A stretch of DNA of 64,000 bases, from positions 56,881-120,880 of the forward strand of contig CAZXCG010000001.1 in assembly GCA_964639205.1 (NCBI GenBank), written 5' to 3'. Of the stretch, positions 32,231 to 39,118 are shown one piece after another. The notes beneath the pieces are model-generated. The model was not told the DNA's origin. It did not search any database and saw only the letters and a list, made by a program, of their open reading frames with translations. Each line of letters starts with the position of its first letter. The first letter of the stretch is position 1. The stretch comes from CAZXCG01 sp964639205 (GTDB taxonomy: Bacteria > Bacillota > Clostridia > Oscillospirales > Acutalibacteraceae). The position numbers and the translations under genes are program-made.

Positions 32231-32476
32231 TTAATCACCCGCCTTTTGAACGATAAGGTTGTATGTTCCGTCGGAATTATCAATCAGCTTTAAAATATGA
32301 TGTCCCTCTTCCTTGATACTTCGAGGCACGTTCTGAACCGGTTCGCCGCCGTTCATTTTAACAGACAGAATTTGTCCGTCGTCAAGCTCTTCAAGCGCAA
32401 TTTTGACCTTGACAAACGTTGTTGGACAGACAACATCTGTAATATCTACCGTTCCGTCAATTACATAATCAGCCAT
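32231..32476 (-). CDS. TusA/SirA-family sulfur-transfer protein
   Basis: 81 residues. The hallmark CPTTFVKVKIALEEL (Cys-Pro-x-x-x-x-Lys) near residue 17 follows GTVDITDVV, and the tail HHILKLIDNSDGTYNLIVQK matches the fold. TusA-like proteins carry persulfide sulfur. Start ATG 32476 has GGAGG seven bases upstream and lies eight bases inside the end of the sulfite reductase gene; an upstream in-frame ATG at 32503 is not supported. In the operon it could relay sulfide-level sulfur from the sulfite reductase to the carrier protein (inference). Confidence 0.85.
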   Translation of the reverse strand: MADYVIDGTVDITDVVCPTTFVKVKIALEELDDGQILSVKMNGGEPVQNVPRSIKEEGHHILKLIDNSDGTYNLIVQKAGD

Positions 32477-33329
32477 TGTACGCCTCCAAAACAGTCTTTT
32501 CAAACTTATCCGCGCCTACCCGGTCTATTGTAAATTTAAAACGTTCGCCCGGGTTTGCGTTATCTTCAAAGAAACGGATCGCCGCGTCGCAGATTTTAAA
32601 CAGCTTGTCCTTATCGTCAATAAAAGGTATAACGGTTTTGCCCCGGCTTATGCTGTTGCCGAACAATCCGCCGAAGGAGACAATATAACCATGTACAATG
32701 TCCCACGCATCTGTCGGGCAGGATTTGTAACAGCGTCCGCAGTAATTGCACTTTTCATTGTCAAGCGATACTTTACCATCAACAATTTTAATAGCCTCGA
32801 TTCTGCATGCCTTTTCGCACACACCGCAGCCTATACAGTCTTTTTCCCTCCAACTTACTTTAACGCCGCCCTTAATGCCGAGGTCGTTTTCCTCCGCCTT
32901 AAGACAGTTATTGCAGCATCCGGTGATACCGAATTTAAACTTGTGCGGCAGCTCTCTGGCAAAATAGCGCTCGTCAAGTTCCTTGGCAAGTGAATATGTA
33001 TCGATGCAGCCGCTCGGACAGATTGCCTCGCCCTGGCAGGCGGTGACGGTTCTTACTCTCGGACCGCAAACGCCCGGAAAGACCCCGCCTTCGGCAAGCT
33101 CGTTTTTGACGGCTTCAATATCGCTGAGCTTAATAAACGGAATCTCAACGCTTTGGCGGGAAGTAAGGTGGATATGTCCGTCGCCGTATTTTTGGGAAAC
33201 CTCCGCTATTTTTTTGAGCTGTCCGCAGGTTATATTGCCGCCGACAACCCTCAATCTTAACGAAAAGTTATCTTTTTGCTTTTGACGCATAAAACCGCCC
33301 TTTTTTAAAGTTGCATAATCAACCGCCAT
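32469..33329 (-). CDS. Siroheme sulfite reductase with inserted ferredoxin domain (AsrC/Dsr-like small type)
   Basis: 286 residues. N-terminal half-domain FSLRLRVVGGNITCGQLKKIAEVSQKYGDGHIHLTSRQSVEIP is typical of nitrite/sulfite reductases. The siroheme-[4Fe-4S] ligands are Cys98-x5-Cys104 (ACQGEAIC) and Cys138-x3-Cys142 (GCCNNC). Between 160 and 210 sits a two-cluster ferredoxin insert (Cys165, 168, 171, 175 and 194, 197, 200, 204), as in DsrA/B and AsrC. It reduces sulfite to sulfide by six electrons. It is about half the length of CysI. ATG 33329, AGGAGG at nine bases; 12 bases after metY. Confidence 0.88.
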   Translation of the reverse strand: MAVDYATLKKGGFMRQKQKDNFSLRLRVVGGNITCGQLKKIAEVSQKYGDGHIHLTSRQSVEIPFIKLSDIEAVKNELAEGGVFPGVCGPRVRTVTACQGEAICPSGCIDTYSLAKELDERYFARELPHKFKFGITGCCNNCLKAEENDLGIKGGVKVSWREKDCIGCGVCEKACRIEAIKIVDGKVSLDNEKCNYCGRCYKSCPTDAWDIVHGYIVSFGGLFGNSISRGKTVIPFIDDKDKLFKICDAAIRFFEDNANPGERFKFTIDRVGADKFEKTVLEAYNG

Positions 33330-33341
33330 CCGTATTTCCTC

Positions 33342-34568
33342 CTATATTTTGTCTATTGCCTGCTTGAAATCCTCTTTTAGGTCGTCTATATCCTCGACGC
33401 CGACGCTTATCCTTACTGTATCGGAATAAACTCCGGCATTGATTTTCTGCTCCTCAGAGGAATGAACATAAATGGTGCTTGCGGGATGAATAACAAGCGT
33501 TCTGACGTCGCCGATATTTGTAGCGATAAGCGGAATTTTCAAGTTGTTAATAAGTCCGAACGCTCTTTGCCTGCTGCCCGCTCTGACTGTGATGATCGCT
33601 CCTCCTCTGCCGCCGAAGAGCCTTTGTGCGGCGGGAAAATAAGGACTTTTTTCAAGAGCGGGATAGTTTACTTCAATTCCGTCAAAGGAATCGAGAAAAC
33701 GCGCAAGCTCAAGAGCGTTATCGCAAAGGCGCTCCATGCGCAAGCCCAGGGTTTCAAGTCCTATGGAATTTAAATAAGCGTTGAACGGTGCAAGACAGCA
33801 GCCCACATTGCGCCAAATACCGTTTCTGAGCTTGGCAAGGTATGCAAACCTGCCGTATTTTTTATATTCTGCAAGAAGCGGGTAACGGTTTTTGTCCCAA
33901 ATGAAATTGCCGCTGTCAACGATTATACCGCTTATGGAATTTCCCCCGCCGTTTATGTACTTCGACGATGAGTGTACCACAATGTCAGCGCCAAAGTCAA
34001 TAGGGTTAATAAGGTAGGGAGTTGCGGTGGTACTGTCAATAATCAGGGGGATTCCGTGTTCATGCGCAAGGGCGGCAACGTCTTCTATATCCACAACATC
34101 AAGAGCGGGATTTCCGATAAGCTCGGCAAAAATCGCCTTAGTATCTGCGTTTATAAGAGGTTCGGTTTCCCGCCTGTTTACTCTCTTTACAAAACGGGTA
34201 GTAATACCGAAAGACTTTAGGTCGCCGAGCAAATCAACAGTTCCGCCGAACAGCCCTGCGCCGGCTATAATTTCGTCACCGCTTTGCAGAATATTGAGAA
34301 GCGACATACTTACCGCCGCCATACCCGAAGAGCAGGCGACGGCGCCTATCCCATGTTCGAGAACGGTTATGCGCTTCTCAAACGATTCAACGGTGGGGTT
34401 GCTTATCCGTGAATAAGCAAATCCCGGAGCCCGGTTATTGAATACGCTTTCAAGCCTTTCAGGGGATTCGTGCGCGAATGCGCTGACCTGATATATGGGA
34501 GTTAGCGTGGCTCCCGCGGCGGCATCGTGCGAAACACCCGCATGAAGCAATTGTGTATTGAATTTCAT
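33342..34568 (-). CDS. metY: O-acetylhomoserine aminocarboxypropyltransferase/sulfhydrylase (MetY)
   Basis: 408 residues, Cys/Met-metabolism PLP family. FNTQLLHAGVSHD start, YSRISNPTVESFEKRI, CSSGMAAVSMSLLNIL (PLP-phosphate), IDSTTATPYLINPIDFGADIVVHSSSK with Schiff-base Lys203, then the INGGGNSISGIIVD stretch typical of MetY (HG in others). C-terminus VYSDTVRISVGVEDIDDLKEDF. It makes homocysteine from O-acetylhomoserine, with free sulfide or, in Wolinella, protein thiocarboxylate as sulfur donor. ATG 34568 follows AGAAGG; an in-frame extension to 34691 would overlap the small yezD-like gene's end and has no site. Confidence 0.9.
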   Translation of the reverse strand: MKFNTQLLHAGVSHDAAAGATLTPIYQVSAFAHESPERLESVFNNRAPGFAYSRISNPTVESFEKRITVLEHGIGAVACSSGMAAVSMSLLNILQSGDEIIAGAGLFGGTVDLLGDLKSFGITTRFVKRVNRRETEPLINADTKAIFAELIGNPALDVVDIEDVAALAHEHGIPLIIDSTTATPYLINPIDFGADIVVHSSSKYINGGGNSISGIIVDSGNFIWDKNRYPLLAEYKKYGRFAYLAKLRNGIWRNVGCCLAPFNAYLNSIGLETLGLRMERLCDNALELARFLDSFDGIEVNYPALEKSPYFPAAQRLFGGRGGAIITVRAGSRQRAFGLINNLKIPLIATNIGDVRTLVIHPASTIYVHSSEEQKINAGVYSDTVRISVGVEDIDDLKEDFKQAIDKI

Positions 34569-34659
34569 AGCATACCTTCTTTTACTCTCTGCATATAAAG
34601 GCGGAAAATTGTATCCGCTCCAAATTGAAGCTTTGCAAAAGCTTATTACCTCAATATGT

Positions 34660-34821
34660 TCAGGACATTCGGATTTTGGTGTTGTTTTCAATTTGAATTA
34701 TTTTGCCGTCCTGAATTATAAGTGTTATAGAGCCGTATTTTATGGCGTCGAGCGACTTTTCAATTATTTTGAAAACCTCGCTCAGCTCCCTATCCTTGTC
34801 TGTACGGTTATTATCGGACAT
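34660..34821 (-). CDS. yezD: YezD-like small protein (DUF2292)
   Basis: 53 residues: MSDNNRTDKDRELSEVF, then IEKSLDAIKYGSITLIIQDGKIIQIENNTKIRM, which matches the DUF2292 family (Ile-Arg/Lys-Tyr-Gly-Ser-hydrophobic-Thr-Leu and Val-Gln-Ile-Glu). The family is often found with sulfur-assimilation genes (recalled); function unknown. It is the first gene of the 13-gene sulfur operon. ATG 34821 is preceded by GGTGA at six bases. The reading frame stays open upstream to 34962 but those codons lie in the structured leader and family proteins are short. Confidence 0.8.
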   Translation of the reverse strand: MSDNNRTDKDRELSEVFKIIEKSLDAIKYGSITLIIQDGKIIQIENNTKIRMS

Positions 34822-34870
34822 ATAATTCACCGCTTTCTTAAAATCGTAAATCATGTTTTCCGGTTTAAAT

Positions 34871-34940
34871 CGGAGCAGCGTTCTATCGAGCCTGCATGAA
34901 AGAAGCTTGAACAAGCTATGCTCCGACGGGTCAAAGACCC
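34871..34940 (-). ncRNA. Candidate structured leader RNA of the sulfur operon
   Basis: In the ~155-base leader before yezD: a hairpin GGGTC-3-GACCC (34928-34940), then a perfect 7-bp helix CGGAGCA/TGCTCCG (arms 34919-34925 and 34871-34877) enclosing a small hairpin AGCTTG/CAAGCT (34904-34917). It does not match the S-box, T-box, TPP or cobalamin consensus that I know, and no T-run follows, so any control would be at translation or by a protein. Confidence 0.45.
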
Positions 34941-34983
34941 TTATTGAATACATAGAAAACAAATAGGCTTTATAAGCTATTTC

Positions 34984-35012
34984 ATATTATCACATTGAAA
35001 ACATATTGTCAA
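34984..35012 (-). promoter_or_regulatory. Sigma-A promoter of the sulfur operon
   Basis: Minus strand TTGACA (35007-35012), 17-base spacer, TAATAT (34984-34989). The -35 lies inside the last codons of the TIM-like gene, so the two operons abut without a terminator between them. Confidence 0.75.
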
Positions 35013-35875
35013 CGTCGGTTTGCATTGCGCGAATCGGACGGGAAGTTAAAATACAAAGAAAGGAAATTGAGGAATTCGTCGGGATAAAATCCGATTTCCC
35101 CGGTAAAGCGAGTTAACGCAATAACTCCGCCGTCAAGTTCGTCTATTTTTGAAAGCATAACGGCGTTTTCTTTTCTGAGACCGCCGCCGTAAACAACGTC
35201 TATGGCGTTAAATTCTTTTTTTATAAAACGTGCGGCCGCGGCAATATGTTCTTTGCCTGCCGGAGCTTTCCCGGGGCCTATTGACCAAACAGGCTCGTAG
35301 CCGATAACAACATCCGACAAATCAACTTCCCTTAATCCGATTTCAAGCTGACTGTATAAAACCCTTTGCCAATCGCTTTGCTCCGAGCTTTTTTCGCCGA
35401 CGCAATATAAAACAGAAAGATTTCTCTTACAAGCGGATTTGATTTCTTTATTAAAAATTCTGTTCACTGCGGCGGCGTCGGAAACTCCCGCCTCGGCGTA
35501 AACACTTTCAAGCGCAGAACGTTGCTCGCAATGACCGATAATAGTATTGGTGCATCCCATAGCCGCCGCCGCGCCGGCAGGTCTTAAAGAAGTAAGCGAG
35601 CCAAAATTTTTGCCGTCGCCTATGTCCTGCGGGCATACGCTTTGGCAGCCTATTTTAAGAGGGCTGCCGTCAGAAAGCGCGGCAAGCGCCGGGAGGATGT
35701 GTGCTTCCGGCAGGTTTAATATGAATTCGGCGTTATATGCCGTGTACCTTTTAAGGCGTTCCTGAATACTTCGCACCAAAAATTGCGCCCAACTTTGTAT
35801 CGGAGCAATTCTGTTTATTCCGCCGAATTCGGGCGGAACATCAAAACGCTTCAGGTTAAGATAAATATGTTTCAT
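35009..35875 (-). CDS. Divergent triosephosphate isomerase-like protein
   Basis: 288 residues with TIM landmarks: Asn7/Lys9 (LNLKRF for the usual NWKMN), catalytic His115 in IIGHCEQRS (usual GHSERR), LYCVGEKSSE, catalytic Glu194 in GYEPVWSIGPGKAP, and YGGGLRKEN for the phosphate loop (usual YGGSV). The usual C-terminal GGASL is replaced by DGGVIALTRFTGE. Catalytic residues are retained but the surrounding sequence is well outside main TpiA. ATG 35875 follows the phosphofructokinase gene by 13 bases. Probable reaction: triose phosphate isomerisation, perhaps on a related substrate such as a sugar-acid or tetrose phosphate. Another tpiA may exist elsewhere. Confidence 0.78.
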   Translation of the reverse strand: MKHIYLNLKRFDVPPEFGGINRIAPIQSWAQFLVRSIQERLKRYTAYNAEFILNLPEAHILPALAALSDGSPLKIGCQSVCPQDIGDGKNFGSLTSLRPAGAAAAMGCTNTIIGHCEQRSALESVYAEAGVSDAAAVNRIFNKEIKSACKRNLSVLYCVGEKSSEQSDWQRVLYSQLEIGLREVDLSDVVIGYEPVWSIGPGKAPAGKEHIAAAARFIKKEFNAIDVVYGGGLRKENAVMLSKIDELDGGVIALTRFTGEIGFYPDEFLNFLSLYFNFPSDSRNANRR

Positions 35876-35888
35876 AGCTTTACACCGC

Positions 35889-37049
35889 TTAAACGATTTT
35901 AAAATATTCGCAGGGTAAAGAGCCTGCAAGCGGGCGGCACCAGTCCATGAATTTTTCGGTAACGCCGTTGCCCGCGGCATTGATGAATTCGTCAGGCAGG
36001 AGCCTTTCGTAAAGGGTTACCCTGTCTAAATCCGCCAAAACAAGCTCGGCAGAGTAAGGGTCGGTTGAGAGGCGTTTAAACGCCGCCATTTTGCCGCTGC
36101 ATCCGCTGACGGCCGCCCTGCAGGCGTACCGACCGGCGAGGACGGCTTCCTCCCTGTCTACGCTGCTTTGAAGGCAGACCGAAGCGCGCCCGAAGAGACC
36201 GGGTTTTTCGGCGCGCGCCTTGACCCCGAGGCGCCTGATAACGAGACTTGCAAGATACGAGCCTACATCGCCGAAATAAGCTTCTCTGTCCGTCCTGAAA
36301 ATTTCCCCGGCAACCGGTTTGCCCGCAGCATTTTTCAGTCCCTCGCTTACAACCGCAACTATACCGCTTTTTGCTTTGAGCTTTTCTTTTACATCTTCTA
36401 TAAACTTATCTTCATAAAATACTCTTTCGGGAAGATAAATCAAATCCGGTCCCAAACAGCCGTCGTCGGCGGCGAGCGAGCTTGCCGCCGCGATCCACCC
36501 GGCATTTCTGCCGCTTGTCTCAATTACAACAACATGAATCGGGAGCGACGCAACGTCCACGCAAACCTCTCTTACGCTTTGGGCTATATAGCGCGCGGCG
36601 CTCCCAAAGCCCGGGCAATGGTCGGTGAAGGCAAGGTCGTTATCCACGGTTTTGGGTATGCCTATAATGTTTATATCCGCATTTGCACCACGGCATATGC
36701 GCCAAAGTTTGGCGCAAGTATCCATAGTTCCGTTGCCGCCGTTAAGCAGGACGTAGCCTATATTGTTTTTTAGAAGAATATCGGTTATTTTTTTGTAATC
36801 CTGCTCGGAGAGCGGCTCGCGCGATGTTCCCACAGCGCTGCCGGGCGTGTTGGGGAGCAATTCAAGTTCGCTTTCCTTAATATCTCCAAGATTTATGAAA
36901 TCTTCACGCCGGATTCCTCCAATACCGTTTTTTGCGGCAAGTATTCTGCTTATCCCCAGCGCTTTTGCCTCTTTAACCGCCCCGTACAGCGAGGCGTTGA
37001 GAACAGCGGTGGGACCTCCCCCATGCGCGATAACAAGTCCTTTTTCCAT
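35889..37049 (-). CDS. 6-phosphofructokinase (PFK family, possibly PPi-linked)
   Basis: 386 residues. LVIAHGGGPTAVLNAS start, GGNGTMDTCAKLW (nucleotide/PPi site), IGIPKTVDNDL (catalytic Asp), VVIETSGRNAGWIAAAS, VVSEGL. In ATP-dependent enzymes the catalytic loop reads PGTIDND; Lys in place of Gly (PKTVDND) is the usual mark of pyrophosphate-dependent enzymes, but the GGDD doublet of PPi-PFK is GGNG here, so phosphoryl donor is uncertain. It phosphorylates fructose-6-phosphate, the product of NagB upstream. Start ATG 37049, five bases after nagA. Confidence 0.85.
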   Translation of the reverse strand: MEKGLVIAHGGGPTAVLNASLYGAVKEAKALGISRILAAKNGIGGIRREDFINLGDIKESELELLPNTPGSAVGTSREPLSEQDYKKITDILLKNNIGYVLLNGGNGTMDTCAKLWRICRGANADINIIGIPKTVDNDLAFTDHCPGFGSAARYIAQSVREVCVDVASLPIHVVVIETSGRNAGWIAAASSLAADDGCLGPDLIYLPERVFYEDKFIEDVKEKLKAKSGIVAVVSEGLKNAAGKPVAGEIFRTDREAYFGDVGSYLASLVIRRLGVKARAEKPGLFGRASVCLQSSVDREEAVLAGRYACRAAVSGCSGKMAAFKRLSTDPYSAELVLADLDRVTLYERLLPDEFINAAGNGVTEKFMDWCRPLAGSLPCEYFKIV

Positions 37050-37054
37050 ACTTT

Positions 37055-38206
37055 TTATTTTACCTTATTTCCACCTGCAAATACCTGAGCGACTTCGTTG
37101 TCTTTGTCGAGGAGTACCACGTCGGCGGCTTTCCCCTCGGCTATTTCTCCCTTTCTGTCAAATATTCCGAGCAATTTTGCCGGATTTTCGGTCAGCAGAG
37201 GCAGAATTTCTTCCAAAGGACGCCCGGTAAAAGAAAGAATATTTTTAAGCGCAATATTCTGTGTAAGCGTACTGCCGGCTCTTACGCCGTTTGAAGCAAG
37301 CTTTGCGTCGCCGTTTTCAACAATTATATCATTCACACCGAGCTTATATCTGCCGTCGGGAAGTCCCGCAGCCATAATGGAATCGGTAATAGCTACAACT
37401 TTGTCTGTACCTTTAGTTTTTAAAATCAAACGCACTATGGCAGGGTGAAGATGTCTTCCGTCGCAGATTGCCTCACAGTAAATATCGCTTTCAAGCGCCG
37501 CGCCGTGAATCGCCGGATAATGCTGATGCATAAGCTTCATAGCGTTAAAAATATGCGTGCAGCTTACCGCGCCGCTTTTTATTGCCTGCATTGCGGTGGC
37601 GTAATCCGCGCCCGAATGTCCTATGGCGACTTTTATACCGAGCTGGGAAATTTCCGGAATGCACTCGAGCACGCCGTCCGCCTCGGGCGATACGGTGATA
37701 TACAAAATGTTACCCTCGGCTCTTTCCTGATATTTTTTTACCAAATTTATATCGGCGGGTCGAATATAGCATTCAGGCAAAGCGCCCTTATACTCGGAGG
37801 CAATGAACGGTCCTTCCAAATGTATGCCGAGTAAGTCTGCGCCGGGAGGAGGATTTGACCTATATTTTTTGAATTCGTCAATAAATTCAAGAGTGCGCTC
37901 CTCTGTGTCGCTTAAAAAAGAAGCAAGATATGAGGTTGTTCCGTTTGACGCCGCAAAACGGCTGAGCTTTCCCAAATCCTCGGCCTTTGCCGCGTTTACA
38001 TCAACACCGACGGCTCCGTGGGTATGAACGTCGATAAACCCAGGCACAATTTTAAGCCCTGCCGCGTTGATCACGCGAGCCTGCGGAAAAGCTTTAAGCT
38101 GCGGGGAAATATCGGCAATTTTCCCGGAACAAAGCAAAACGTTGCTCTTAATAAATTTGCGCTTGCTGTAAACCTCGCCGTTTATTATATAAAAGCTGCC
38201 GCTCAT
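37055..38206 (-). CDS. nagA: N-acetylglucosamine-6-phosphate deacetylase (NagA)
   Basis: 383-residue amidohydrolase. IVPGFIDVHTHGAVGVDV (metal His pair), LGIHLEGPFIASEYKGALPE (metal Glu in the conserved EGPF), KVAIGHSGADY and CTHIFNAMKLMHQHYP (further metal His), AITDSIMAAGLPDG (catalytic Asp). Removes acetate from GlcNAc-6-P. Starts at ATG 38206 with GAGGA upstream and overlaps nagB by four bases. Together with NagB this converts GlcNAc-6-P to fructose-6-P. Confidence 0.95.
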   Translation of the reverse strand: MSGSFYIINGEVYSKRKFIKSNVLLCSGKIADISPQLKAFPQARVINAAGLKIVPGFIDVHTHGAVGVDVNAAKAEDLGKLSRFAASNGTTSYLASFLSDTEERTLEFIDEFKKYRSNPPPGADLLGIHLEGPFIASEYKGALPECYIRPADINLVKKYQERAEGNILYITVSPEADGVLECIPEISQLGIKVAIGHSGADYATAMQAIKSGAVSCTHIFNAMKLMHQHYPAIHGAALESDIYCEAICDGRHLHPAIVRLILKTKGTDKVVAITDSIMAAGLPDGRYKLGVNDIIVENGDAKLASNGVRAGSTLTQNIALKNILSFTGRPLEEILPLLTENPAKLLGIFDRKGEIAEGKAADVVLLDKDNEVAQVFAGGNKVK

Positions 38207-39036
38207 ATCTGTTCCTCCGCTGAAAGATCTGCAACAAACTCGGTAATGCGAAGCGTTATATCCGGGTGATTTCTGAGTAAAGAGACCGGAAACTGCGCGC
38301 TTTCTTCCCCGTATGCCGCCCGCCTTACAACCGAGCGGTGCCAGTCGCGGAAGCAGGCAAGCCTGATTTTTTTTGCAGAAAAAATTTCCTTCATACCTAC
38401 GGTAATACAGTAATTCGGCATATCTTCAATATTACCGTGCAAATCGCCTATTGCATTGGCGGTCCGGGTTTCCCCTGATATTTTAAGCACCCGTGTTCCG
38501 AGCTCGAGAAACTCTTCGGCGCTCAAAGCGGGGTCGGCCTCATTAAAAGCAACGTGACCGTTAATGCCGATTCCGCCAAAGCAAATATCTACTCCGCCCA
38601 ATTCGTCTATTAAACCCGAAATACGCTGCGGATTATCGGGATCGGGGAAAATGCGCTGTTCTTCGTCCATTACAAGCTCGGAGCGGATACGGTCATATAC
38701 CGTGCGGTACATAAACCCGCGGAAGCTGAGAACGTCTGCCATGTCTATCCACCGCTTAGCGTCGGTCAAATATTCGTCCATATTTATAAACCAAACATTT
38801 TTAAGACTGATATTTTCGGTATTTACCCTTTGCACAAAAAACGGGTACTGCCCTATGGGACCGACGGGGCAAATGAATACCGTCCGCTTTCCGGCGAAGT
38901 TATTCTGCAAAATTGTGTCCGCCATTTCATCCGCAATTGCCTTAAAAACCGTCGGCTTATCCTTCATAACAATTACAGGAAGACGCGGGCTGTCCAAAAG
39001 TTGCTGTGTATTGAAACCGTAATAATTATGATACAA
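38203..39036 (-). CDS. nagB: Glucosamine-6-phosphate deaminase-like protein (NagB family)
   Basis: 277 residues. FICPVGPIGQYPFFVQRV (sugar-phosphate loop, usual LGLATGSTP), FINMDEYL with catalytic Asp (usual NMDEYVGL), DICFGGIGINGHVAFNE (GGIGxDGHIAFNEP in E. coli; Asp replaced by Asn here), and a late HRSVVRRAAYGE. It is a divergent member, with the first loop altered, so isomerase/deaminase on GlcN-6-P is likely but not certain; a related sugar-phosphate lactonase or isomerase is possible. Start TTG 39036 with GGAGG nine bases upstream. First gene of the nagB-nagA-pfk-tpi unit. Confidence 0.82.
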   Translation of the reverse strand: MYHNYYGFNTQQLLDSPRLPVIVMKDKPTVFKAIADEMADTILQNNFAGKRTVFICPVGPIGQYPFFVQRVNTENISLKNVWFINMDEYLTDAKRWIDMADVLSFRGFMYRTVYDRIRSELVMDEEQRIFPDPDNPQRISGLIDELGGVDICFGGIGINGHVAFNEADPALSAEEFLELGTRVLKISGETRTANAIGDLHGNIEDMPNYCITVGMKEIFSAKKIRLACFRDWHRSVVRRAAYGEESAQFPVSLLRNHPDITLRITEFVADLSAEEQI

Positions 39037-39118
39037 ATTGCAGGTCCTCCCTTTTTGAATATCTCAAAACCGAACCGGACCCGATCCGGTTTTGAGAAAA
39101 GATGAAGAAGTTTTTATT

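Noticed and set aside
34822..34962. In-frame N-terminal extension of the YezD-like protein
   Set aside because: Family members are about 55 residues and the ATG at 34821 has a ribosome site; the region is better read as a structured leader, though this is not excluded.
34822..34983. SAM (S-box) riboswitch or Cys/Met T-box in front of the sulfur operon
   Set aside because: No S-box core or T-box anticodon/NCCA-binding motif can be found; only an uncharacterised fold remains.
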